NCBI GenBank assembly: GCA_015520425.1
Contig: WAQC01000140.1
Location: forward strand, 1 to 17,510
Source: Candidatus Pelearchaeum sp.
GTDB taxonomy: Archaea > Thermoproteota > Nitrososphaeria_A > Caldarchaeales > Caldarchaeaceae
Length of the DNA stretch: 17,510 nt
Direction of reading: 5' to 3'
In this document: positions 1 to 6,072 of the stretch, piece after piece
Layout: every line of letters begins with the position of its first letter
Numbering within the stretch: position 1 is the stretch's first letter
Notes under the pieces: model-generated
The model's input: the letters and a program-made list of their open reading frames with translations, nothing else
Told to the model about the DNA's origin: nothing
Database searches by the model: none
Position numbers and translations under genes: made by a program

Positions 1-77
1 AGGAGGGGCTTGGACCTAGTTTCGCTGAGCGGCCTTATGCGCTTGCCCAAGCCTGCTGCGAAGACGACGGCCTTCAA
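1..77 (-). CDS. Sugar-phosphate nucleotidyltransferase, N-terminal fragment
   Basis: This gene is read leftwards and leaves the window after 25 codons. From a TTG at 77-75 the protein begins KAVVFAAGLGKRIRPLSETR and continues SKPLL. That is the nucleotide-binding signature (GxGxRxxPLT...KPLL) of the family that joins a sugar-1-phosphate to an NTP, as in glucose-1-phosphate thymidylyl/uridylyltransferases and GlmU-like enzymes. The beta strand KAVVFAAG is normally at the extreme N terminus, which favours the TTG start. In-frame ATGs at 137-135 and 128-126 would add about 20 residues that do not look like the family. The gene diverges from dphB. The sugar substrate cannot be told from this fragment. 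Family call is fairly firm; the start is less so. Confidence 0.72.
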   Translation of the reverse strand, partial: MKAVVFAAGLGKRIRPLSETRSKPL

Positions 78-123
78 AGCTACCACACATAAAGAGCTTG
101 GTGCTAACCTACTAATCTTCCCC

Positions 124-140
124 AGCATATTAACCATATC
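124..140 (+). promoter_or_regulatory. Putative TATA box of dphB
   Basis: An AT-rich stretch (CATATTAACCATAT) is centred about 23-25 bp before the dphB ATG at 153. This is the expected archaeal TATA-to-start distance for a leaderless mRNA. No Shine-Dalgarno sequence precedes the ATG, which fits. This is pattern recognition only; no transcript data are available. Confidence 0.35.
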
Positions 141-152
141 AGTAGAAGCGGC

Positions 153-1178
153 ATGGCTCTCACGTTCGTCGGCCTTGGTTTAGGTGTCCCACCTCACTTG
201 ACGCTTGAAGCCCTAGAGGTAATACGTTCAGCCGACAGGCTAATCCTAGATTCTTATACCAGCATAATCCCCGACGCGCTCATACAGTTCATCAAGAGGG
301 AAGCGGGAGATAGGTTGAAGATAGCTGAGCGCAGCCTGCTAGAGGAGAGAAGCGGCGAAATCCTAGAGGAAGCCTCGCGCAGGGAAGTCGCTATACTAGT
401 GCCAGGAGACCCCTTCATAGCCACAACCCACCAATCTCTAAAAACCGAAGCACTAAAACGAAACGTCAAAGTGAGAGTTGTTCATGGACTCTCTATCTTC
501 ACAGCGGCAATAAGCGCCTCGGGCCTTCATATATACAAGTTTGGGAGAACAGCAACAATACCAAAGACCAGTGACGTTAAGCTTGTTTCGCAGCCATACA
601 ACGTTCTGGCCGAAAACCTGTCGCGTGGGCTTCATACGCTCCTCCTCCTAGACACGGCTGAGGGAGGAGTTAGCGTCGGCGAAGCCCTCAACTTGCTGCT
701 CAGCGCAGAGGAAGAGTTTGGTAAGGGAGTAGTAAGAAGAGACTCGCTGGTGATAGCGCTCAGCCGCGTGGGCTATGATGATTCCAGGATAGTGGCTGGA
801 AGCATAAGCTCTATTGCGGATTTAAACCCCCAACAACCACCACATACACTAATCTTCCCAGGAGAACTACACTTCACAGAAAAAGAGGCCATGAAGACTT
901 ACACGATAGACGCGGAGCTGGTGGAGAGATACACGCCCCCCAATTATGTTAAGGAGAGGGTAGAGCGATACGTAGGAAAATGCAGGCGCGTAATAGATAT
1001 GGTTATTGAACAGAAAGCAGCAGACAAGGAATTCACATCTTACGTAGAGGCATACGTGGAGGATAGCTGGCGCTTCATGATGGCGGGAGACTATACAAAT
1101 GCTCTCCTAGCCATAGGCTATGCCGAGGGGCTGCTTGACGCGCTCAAGCTCCTAGGGAGGGCGAGGTTTGAATGGTAA
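153..1178 (+). CDS. dphB: Diphthine synthase fused to a C-terminal DUF357 domain
   Basis: This is a SAM-dependent methyltransferase of the tetrapyrrole-methylase fold that methylates the modified histidine of elongation factor 2 during diphthamide synthesis. Residues 1 to about 250 match Dph5/DphB throughout: the N-terminal FVGLGLG, GDPFIATTH at 85-93 (family GDPFGATTH), YKFGRTATIP near 128, GLHTLLLLDT near 159, and the closing LHFTEKEAM. DphB normally ends there at about 250-280 residues, but this protein has 341. Residues about 263-336 (YVKERVERYVGKCRRVI, then AYVEDSWRFM, GDYTNALLAIGYAEGLLDAL) resemble the small archaeal DUF357 domain of unknown function. The frame is open with no stop between the two parts, so it is a real fusion in this sequence. 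The last 7 bases overlap the start of ribL, implying co-translation. Confidence 0.93.
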   Translation: MALTFVGLGLGVPPHLTLEALEVIRSADRLILDSYTSIIPDALIQFIKREAGDRLKIAERSLLEERSGEILEEASRREVAILVPGDPFIATTHQSLKTEALKRNVKVRVVHGLSIFTAAISASGLHIYKFGRTATIPKTSDVKLVSQPYNVLAENLSRGLHTLLLLDTAEGGVSVGEALNLLLSAEEEFGKGVVRRDSLVIALSRVGYDDSRIVAGSISSIADLNPQQPPHTLIFPGELHFTEKEAMKTYTIDAELVERYTPPNYVKERVERYVGKCRRVIDMVIEQKAADKEFTSYVEAYVEDSWRFMMAGDYTNALLAIGYAEGLLDALKLLGRARFEW

Positions 1179-1630
1179 AGAAGAGAAAGACAATCCTAAC
1201 AACTGGCGCATTTGACATAATACACCCAGGCCACGTTAGAATGCTCTGGGCTGCCAAGAAGCTGGGAGGAAGAAACGCAAGGCTAGTCGTCGTAGTAGCT
1301 AGAAACGAGACGGTAAAAAGAAACAAGAACCGCGAACCAGTTTTTGACGAGAAGCTCAGAAGAGCAATAGTGGAGAACCTAAAACCCGTTGATAAAGCAA
1401 TACTCGGCTTCAAACCCTTCTCATTCGAGAAGGTAATCAAGAAAATCAAGCCAGACATAGTTGTGTTCGGCTACGACCAAACAGAGCTCAGAAAGAGCTT
1501 TGAGAAATTCTGTAGAGATAGGGGGTTAAAGATTAGGATTGCGACTATGAGGAAGTTTGGGGGAAAGGGAATTAACAGTAGTAGTGATGTGTTCAAGCGT
1601 ATTCTGGAGATGGGTAGGCGGGCTAGGTAA
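1172..1630 (+). CDS. ribL: Archaeal FAD synthase (FMN adenylyltransferase)
   Basis: RibL transfers AMP from ATP to FMN to make FAD, the last step of flavin cofactor synthesis, in the cytoplasm. The protein is 152 residues, the usual size. It shows the nucleotidyltransferase signature TGAFDIIHPGH (HxGH at residues 18-21), VVVVARNETVKRNK, a KPVDKAILG segment, and KPDIVVFGYDQ, which is characteristic of archaeal RibL rather than other small cytidylyltransferases. A serine-rich INSSSDVFKRI sits near the C terminus where the family has its second ATP-binding motif. The ATG overlaps the dphB stop (ATGGTAA) and is preceded by GAGG at 5 nt. The 3' end overlaps convergent ribK by 8 bp. RibK makes the FMN that this enzyme uses. 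Confidence 0.92.
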   Translation: MVKKRKTILTTGAFDIIHPGHVRMLWAAKKLGGRNARLVVVVARNETVKRNKNREPVFDEKLRRAIVENLKPVDKAILGFKPFSFEKVIKKIKPDIVVFGYDQTELRKSFEKFCRDRGLKIRIATMRKFGGKGINSSSDVFKRILEMGRRAR

Positions 1631-2357
1631 CAGGCGGCTGCGCAGGTGCTTTTGTTTTTGTAAAGTTTTCAAAGAAGGTTGATGGGGGTATTACGACAGT
1701 TAGCTTAACCTTATCCCCGTCCTTAAGGCCGAGCTTGCCACGTAGATAAGGCTCAGCTATAACCTCCAGCACAGAGTTATCATACTGAGTCCTCTCCACA
1801 AACAGTATAGCTACATCCTCAGTATCGTTCAACACAGCTTTAATCGCCTTAGCCCCACCATATGTGCGCTTCTCATCCCTAAACCCATGTATCTCAATAG
1901 GCGCCAGACGCTGCAATAGGTGGCGGTTCTCTATAGAGTCGCGCGAGAGTAAGCTTATGTTCAGAGTGCCTGGATAGGCTCTGAAGCCCAGCTTCTCCTC
2001 TATCTGCTTCGCATAGCCAGGCAGGCTTATGTAGTAAGCCCCCTCGCCCAGGCCTGTGAATACCCTGCCCTCAAGCGTGATATTTACAGGCCTCTCAAAA
2101 ATCGCTTTTAGAGATAGGTAAACCTCCCTTAACTGGGACAGGCCCTTCTCAGTTATCTTGACGTAGCTTGTTCTACCAACTATCCGCCTCTCTATGAACC
2201 CCTCCTTCTCCAGCTGTATGAGCAGCCTTGAGGCTGACTGCTGCGATGTTCCGAGGTATTTTGAGAGCATGGGGGTTGTCATCTTCAGGCTATTGGTGAA
2301 CGCGTCCCGCTCAGCTAGAAAGATTAGAACCCGCTCTTTGAACGAAAGCAGCTGCAT
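1623..2357 (-). CDS. ribK: CTP-dependent riboflavin kinase with N-terminal HTH regulator domain
   Basis: This protein has two parts in 244 residues. Residues 1 to about 85 form a MarR-like winged helix (MLSKYLGTSQQSASRLLIQL, then an IERRIVGRTSYVKITEKG wing). Residues about 92-228 are the archaeal riboflavin kinase fold, with GEGAYYISLPGY, YPGTLNIS, an EIHGF segment, RTQYDNSVLEVIA and LRGKLGLKDGDKV. The kinase phosphorylates riboflavin to FMN and in archaea uses CTP. The same arrangement is known as RbkR, an enzyme that also represses riboflavin genes. A DNA-binding role here is therefore established for the family but inferred for this protein. The gene follows psmB by 100 bp and has its own candidate TATA box and inverted repeat. 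It overlaps ribL tail-to-tail. Confidence 0.92.
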   Translation of the reverse strand: MQLLSFKERVLIFLAERDAFTNSLKMTTPMLSKYLGTSQQSASRLLIQLEKEGFIERRIVGRTSYVKITEKGLSQLREVYLSLKAIFERPVNITLEGRVFTGLGEGAYYISLPGYAKQIEEKLGFRAYPGTLNISLLSRDSIENRHLLQRLAPIEIHGFRDEKRTYGGAKAIKAVLNDTEDVAILFVERTQYDNSVLEVIAEPYLRGKLGLKDGDKVKLTVVIPPSTFFENFTKTKAPAQPPVT

Positions 2358-2392
2358 CCCCCTTAGAAGTTATGGTACGCGCCCCCAGCTTT

Positions 2393-2423
2393 TAAGGTTG
2401 AAACATCCCTTACGATTTATAAA
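2393..2423 (-). promoter_or_regulatory. Putative ribK promoter with inverted-repeat operator
   Basis: A perfect TTTATAAA lies at 2416-2423, 59-66 bp before the ribK ATG. Immediately downstream in the direction of transcription is a perfect 5-bp inverted repeat, TAAGG (2393-2397) and CCTTA (2408-2412), with a 10-bp spacer. It lies between the TATA box and the expected transcription start near 2393. A dimeric winged-helix repressor bound there would block initiation. A second weaker AT-rich stretch (TTAAAA near 2390) could be an alternative TATA box. The positions are seen directly; the operator role is inferred from the RbkR precedent. Confidence 0.4.
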
Positions 2424-2457
2424 ACCCACGAATCAGAAGGGGAAGAATTGGAAAACA

Positions 2458-3063
2458 TCAAACGGTGAGCGTCTCGTTTATTTTAAGCCCCTCATTCGTA
2501 TATAGGAGAATATCTATTCCATTACCGCTCCCAGCGTCGCGCGCTATTGAGGAGCGTATGGCCTTCACCGCCAGGTTATAGAGCTCCTCCGATGTCATAT
2601 CCTTCTTATACTCGTTCTCAATAACGCCGACAGCTATCTCCGCGCCTGTTCCAACAACCGCGTAGTCGTCCTCTATTATTGAGCCTAGTGGGTCCAGAAC
2701 TATTACATGCGTCCCCTTATCGTCAAGCCCGCCTACTATCGTCTCGGTGAAGTATGGGAAGAAGCGGCTGCTGAAGAGCTGCCAGGAAAGCAGCTTGGCT
2801 ACCGTCTGCACGGATGGCTCAGTCCTGTTCTCAATCCTGTATAGGTTTACTATGGCGGTAGCCTCCTTGACTAGGTTCTGCATGTCAGCCACAACGCCAG
2901 CACAGGCTGCGCCTATCTTCTTGCTGACTGGAAAGACCTTCCTAGCTGATTTGGACAAGACAAAATAACCATACGCAAACCTCTTCTCAGATGCTAGGAC
3001 TACGCTATCCTTCCCAGCTATCCCGACTGTGGTTGCCCCTGGGAGGAAGATTGGCTGCGACAA
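2458..3063 (-). CDS. psmB: Proteasome beta subunit, probably the non-catalytic paralogue (Ala at Thr1 position)
   Basis: This is a 201-residue subunit of the 20S core protease. After a short leader MSQPIFLPG comes ATTVGIAGKDSVVLASEKR and later SKSARKVF, GTGAEIAVGVIENEY and ARDAGSGNGIDILLY, all typical of beta subunits. Aligned without gaps to the Thermoplasma beta subunit, Glu17 and Lys33 are kept and so are the Asp166/Ser169 equivalents. The nucleophile position Thr1 is Ala (residue 10) and the Ser129 position is Thr (GTG for GSG). Crenarchaea carry two beta paralogues, one with a similar PAT- start that is considered inactive, and this gene looks like that type. The TTG start is supported by GGTGG 9 nt upstream. 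A catalytic partner would be encoded elsewhere. Confidence 0.92.
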   Translation of the reverse strand: MSQPIFLPGATTVGIAGKDSVVLASEKRFAYGYFVLSKSARKVFPVSKKIGAACAGVVADMQNLVKEATAIVNLYRIENRTEPSVQTVAKLLSWQLFSSRFFPYFTETIVGGLDDKGTHVIVLDPLGSIIEDDYAVVGTGAEIAVGVIENEYKKDMTSEELYNLAVKAIRSSIARDAGSGNGIDILLYTNEGLKINETLTV

Positions 3064-3072
3064 GGCTCTGTT

Positions 3073-3137
3073 CCACCTACTCGCGGTTATCGTCGTTACC
3101 GCCCTACTTAACCTTAATCTCTAGACATGCTTAAATG
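3073..3137. promoter_or_regulatory. Divergent promoter region of psmB and rtcA
   Basis: The short gap between the oppositely oriented psmB and rtcA holds AT-rich boxes. CTTAACCTTAA at about 3107-3117 is placed to serve psmB leftwards, with its GGTGG ribosome binding site at 3077-3073. TGCTTAAAT at 3129-3137 would give a rightward start near 3160, just before the rtcA ATG at 3165. Assigning boxes to genes is inference. Confidence 0.3.
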
Positions 3138-3164
3138 GTCTGGTTGTGTAGCTGGCTTTTGAGG

Positions 3165-4244
3165 ATGTCTCTACGGGCTTTCTCGGTTGATGGCTCTATA
3201 GGTGAGGGGGGTGGGCAGGTTCTACGCGTGGCCGTTGCGCTGGCCGCGGTCCTAGGATGCCAGCTCAGGGTGTTCAACATCAGGGCGCGCCGCAATCCAC
3301 CCGGCCTTAGGGCGCAGCACCTAACAGCTGTGAAGGCCGTTGCGTCCCTCGCCAAAGGGAGGGTAGAGGGCCTGAAAGTAGGCTCCACCCAAATCTCCTT
3401 TGAGCCAGGAGAGCTGAGCGGTGGTAAGATGGAGTTTGACGCGGGTACTGCTGGTAGTACGACGCTTATACTCCAATCTCTCATGCCTGTTATGGCGTTT
3501 GCGGGCTCTCCTGTTGATGTTGTTCTGAGGGGTGGGACCAACAACCCTATGGCCCCTCCTTATGAGTATCTTGAGAACGTCCTCCTCCCAGTGCTTCGTG
3601 GCATGGGGTTTGATGCTACGCTTAAGCTACATAGGCGCGGCTTCTATCCTAGGGGCCAGGGGGTAATCTCGGCCCACTCCAAGCCCGTGGATGTTCTTAA
3701 GCCAGTAAGGCTTGTGGGGAAAGCACGCGTGGTGAAGATTACGGGCCTGAGCTATAGCTGTAGGCTTCCTGAGCACATAACACAGCGTATGGCGCGTTCT
3801 GCTGAGCAGTTTTTGAAGAAGAACGGCTATGATGATGTGAGCATAGCTGTTGAAGCCCTAGCGCCTGAGAATCCACGCTGCTCACCCGACCCTGGGACGG
3901 GGATTATACTCTTCGCCCATACGGATTTGGGCACCTTGCTCGCTGTGGATAAGCTGGGCGAGCGCGGCGTTCCCGCTGAGCGCGTGGGCGAGGAGGCCGC
4001 GCGTAGTCTTATAGAGGAGCTGCAAGCCAAAGCGCCTGTTGATAGTCATTTGGGGGACCAGCTAGTTATCTGGGCTGCTCTTGCTGAGGGTGAGTCTGAG
4101 TATGAGGTGAGTAGGATAACGAGCCACACGCTCACAAGTGTTGAGGTTTGCAGGCAGCTCACTGGGGCTGTTTTTGAGGTTGATGGAAAGCTGGGTGAGC
4201 GTGGACGGGTTAGGTGTAGGGGGATAGGGCTAAAGAGAGGCTAG
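3165..4244 (+). CDS. rtcA: RNA 3'-terminal phosphate cyclase
   Basis: RtcA converts RNA 3'-phosphate ends to 2',3'-cyclic phosphates using ATP through a covalent His-AMP intermediate. The family motifs are present: VDGSIGEGGGQVLR at the N terminus, RNPPGLRAQHLTAVKA, GTAGSTTLILQSLMP, RGGTNNPMAPP, and near the C terminus SHLGDQLVIWAALAEG followed by SHTLTSVEV, whose His (residue 321 from this start) matches the adenylated histidine. I chose ATG 3165 because the protein then begins MSLRAFSVDGS, as in relatives. An in-frame ATG at 3135 would add ten hydrophobic residues not expected in the family. From 3165 the protein has 359 residues, a normal length. It diverges from psmB and precedes nadM in the same reading frame. 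Confidence 0.93.
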   Translation: MSLRAFSVDGSIGEGGGQVLRVAVALAAVLGCQLRVFNIRARRNPPGLRAQHLTAVKAVASLAKGRVEGLKVGSTQISFEPGELSGGKMEFDAGTAGSTTLILQSLMPVMAFAGSPVDVVLRGGTNNPMAPPYEYLENVLLPVLRGMGFDATLKLHRRGFYPRGQGVISAHSKPVDVLKPVRLVGKARVVKITGLSYSCRLPEHITQRMARSAEQFLKKNGYDDVSIAVEALAPENPRCSPDPGTGIILFAHTDLGTLLAVDKLGERGVPAERVGEEAARSLIEELQAKAPVDSHLGDQLVIWAALAEGESEYEVSRITSHTLTSVEVCRQLTGAVFEVDGKLGERGRVRCRGIGLKRG

Positions 4245-4277
4245 AGCCTAGACCAGCTTTTCTGGCCATGGATAACC

Positions 4278-4322
4278 TCTTTAAACTACCCTTTACGCGG
4301 CACGGCTGGGGACTCGCCTATC
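4278..4322 (+). promoter_or_regulatory. Putative nadM promoter and ATC start context
   Basis: TTTAAA at 4280-4285 predicts a transcription start near 4308-4311. A GGGGA run at 4308-4312 lies 7 nt before an in-frame ATC at 4320, two codons before the conserved RGLFIGRFQPF sequence begins. The box therefore independently places the 5' end of the message just upstream of ATC 4320, with little room for another start. Promoter and ribosome-site roles are inferred. Confidence 0.4.
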
Positions 4323-4856
4323 ACGAGCAGAGGTCTATTTATAGGGCGTTTCCAACCGTTCCACCTAGGGCATCTGGAGGCAGTGAAGTACATCCTCTCT
4401 AGGGAGGATGAGGTAGTTATAGGTGTTGGGAGCGCGCAGTATAGCCATACGTTTGAGAATCCCTTGACGGCTGGCGAGAGGATTGAGGTGATTTACAGGA
4501 CTCTCAAGGCTTCTGGCGTGGATTTGGGGAGGTGCTTCATCACGCCCATACCAGACCTAGGGGAGCATATGCTCTGGGTTTCCAGGGTCCGCTCCTTCTG
4601 CCCATCCTTTCAGACAGTCTATAGCAATAACCCGCTTGTAGCGCGGCTCTTCAGCGAGGCAGGCTACCAGATAAGGCCAGTTCCTCTGTTTGAGCGGGAG
4701 AAGTATATGGCGACTGAGATAAGAAAGAAAATAGCTAAAGGCGACGATTGGCGTAGCTTGGTTCATCCAGCCGCTTATGAGTATCTGGTGAGCATAGGCT
4801 TGCAGGAGAGGATTAGATACATACTTGCTGACGACCACTCTAGCGGGGGAGGATGA
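4320..4856 (+). CDS. nadM: Nicotinamide-nucleotide adenylyltransferase, archaeal type, with a non-canonical start codon
   Basis: NadM makes NAD+ from NMN and ATP. The HxGH nucleotidyltransferase signature, GRFQPFHLGHLEAV, is encoded at 4344-4385. It is followed by IGVGSAQYSHTFENP, TAGERIE and the C-terminal YMATEIRKKIAKGDDWRSL. The first ATG/GTG/TTG in this frame is the GTG at 4383, which would remove the whole catalytic HxGH segment. Upstream, the frame is open back to the rtcA stop (4242-4244) with no ATG, GTG or TTG. The most economical start is ATC at 4320, giving about 178 residues beginning (M)TSRGLFIGRFQ, a normal length and N terminus for the family. A base error in the assembly is the main alternative. 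The 3' end overlaps the convergent SAM hydrolase gene by 17 bp. Function is secure; the start is inferred. Confidence 0.88.
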   Translation: MTSRGLFIGRFQPFHLGHLEAVKYILSREDEVVIGVGSAQYSHTFENPLTAGERIEVIYRTLKASGVDLGRCFITPIPDLGEHMLWVSRVRSFCPSFQTVYSNNPLVARLFSEAGYQIRPVPLFEREKYMATEIRKKIAKGDDWRSLVHPAAYEYLVSIGLQERIRYILADDHSSGGG

Positions 4857-5631
4857 GTCTAATCTTATCGCCTGCTTTGACACGATATTTACGCGCTGCG
4901 CTTCCCATGTTTACCGCAAGCTCAAGATAGCCTGTGCCGCCTATCACGAGGGCTGGCTTTCCACGCTCCACGTGGCCATATGATGGGACGAATGGAGCGG
5001 TAATCCCTCTCCCTCTAATGAGAATCTTAGCCCTCCCATGCTTCATGGAAATCTCACTATGGTGAATGTTTGTTATTATGTTTCCGAACTTATCAACTCT
5101 GAGAACTACGGCTCTTACCTCATTCCCATCATACTCTGGCTTTGGTATCTCAATCTTAGCATACTCAAATGTCCGCCTAGCGAAGCTTTCCATATCTTCG
5201 CCTTTGACTATCCTTCCAGCAATCTCCGCAAATACATCCCTACCATGAAACGTCTCAGAGAACCTCGCTGGTAGCTTTGAGGAATCTATCCACCACGACT
5301 CTATAATCTCCTCAGCCGAGGCCGCGGGATACATTATCCCAGTATCGGGCCCTATGAATATGTTTCCACGTTTAGTGATGAAGATTATCCCTCTCCTCTC
5401 TGTTCCCACCTTAGGGTCTATGACGCAGATGAAGATGGTATTCTCTGGAAAGCTTTTGGCAGCCTCCTTTAGTAGAAACGCGGCCTCAAACTCGTTGAAA
5501 CTCTCAACCTCGTGAGTTATATCCACTAGCTGCACATCCCGCCTGTGGCGTAGTATAACAGCCTTAAGCTCGCTCACATAGGTATCGCGATAACCATAGT
5601 CGGTCATCAAGGCTATGATGGGCTTCTCCAT
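4840..5631 (-). CDS. SAM hydrolase (adenosine-forming), DUF62 family
   Basis: This family, also called SAM hydroxide adenosyltransferase, splits S-adenosylmethionine with water into methionine and adenosine. The protein shows IIALMTDYGYRDTYVSELK at the N terminus, LVDITHEV, VIDPKVGTERRG, TFHGRDVFAEIAG and DKFGNIITNI, in family order. The catalytic Asp-Arg-His triad known from the Pyrococcus enzyme corresponds to Asp72, Arg79 and His129. The usual GPDNG loop reads GPDTG. ATG 5631 gives 263 residues beginning MEKPIIALMTD. An upstream TTG (5637) adds only two residues. A TATA-like TTTATTC about 27 bp upstream fits a nearly leaderless message. Convergent with nadM and divergent from pth2. Biological role in archaea is unclear. 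Confidence 0.88.
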   Translation of the reverse strand: MEKPIIALMTDYGYRDTYVSELKAVILRHRRDVQLVDITHEVESFNEFEAAFLLKEAAKSFPENTIFICVIDPKVGTERRGIIFITKRGNIFIGPDTGIMYPAASAEEIIESWWIDSSKLPARFSETFHGRDVFAEIAGRIVKGEDMESFARRTFEYAKIEIPKPEYDGNEVRAVVLRVDKFGNIITNIHHSEISMKHGRAKILIRGRGITAPFVPSYGHVERGKPALVIGGTGYLELAVNMGSAARKYRVKAGDKIRLILPR

Positions 5632-5708
5632 AGCCAAGTCTTGACAAAACCCTATGAATAAAGCTAGTGGTATGCTTTTATGGAGAGGCTCATAAGGTGA
5701 GAGAAGCC

Positions 5709-6062
5709 TTGGGACTTAAGCAGTGCATCGTTATACGTCGGGACCTCAGGATGAGCGTGGGCAAGACCGCTGCCCAGGCTGCTCATGCATCGGTGTCGGC
5801 GCTTGAGGAAGCGAGACGCACGAGGCCTGAGTGGGTTAGGCTATGGCTTGCTGAGGGGCAGAAAAAGATAGTCCTAAAAGCTGATACGGCTGAGGAGATT
5901 AAGGAGTTGGCGCAGCTATGCGATATGCGCGGAATTCCCCACAGCATTATCCAAGACGCTGGACTAACAGAGCTACCTCCTGGAACTATAACAGCCCTAG
6001 GCATAGGGCCAGCCCCTGAAGAGATGCTTGAACCAATAACTGGGAAGCTAAAGCTCCTCTAG
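5709..6062 (+). CDS. pth2: Peptidyl-tRNA hydrolase, Pth2 (archaeal/eukaryotic type)
   Basis: Pth2 releases peptides from prematurely dissociated peptidyl-tRNA. Diagnostic segments are KQCIVIRRDLRMSVGKTAAQ followed by AAHASV, the GQKKIVLKAD strand, and QDAGLTELPPGTITALGIGP. The ORF is open further upstream, with possible starts at GTG 5667 and GTG 5697. I chose TTG 5709 because GGTGA ends 8 nt before it and the resulting 117-residue protein begins MGLKQCIVIRRD, matching the family length of about 115-120. The gene precedes truD by about 10 nt, so the two are probably co-transcribed; both act on tRNA. Confidence 0.92.
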   Translation: MGLKQCIVIRRDLRMSVGKTAAQAAHASVSALEEARRTRPEWVRLWLAEGQKKIVLKADTAEEIKELAQLCDMRGIPHSIIQDAGLTELPPGTITALGIGPAPEEMLEPITGKLKLL

Positions 6063-6072
6063 TGAGGACTAC

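Noticed and set aside
1..183. Plus-strand frame open from position 1 to a stop at 181-183, possibly the end of an upstream gene
   Set aside because: Its sequence resembles no protein and overlaps the dphB start. The minus strand of the same region reads as a clear nucleotidyltransferase N terminus.
4268..4402. Small ORF from ATG 4268 ahead of nadM
   Set aside because: It is in a different frame from nadM, encodes no recognisable sequence, and would need a frameshift to reach NadM. It only overlaps the real N-terminal coding region.
4383..4856. NadM starting at GTG 4383
   Set aside because: This start removes the HxGH nucleotidyltransferase motif, which is plainly encoded just upstream in the same open frame.
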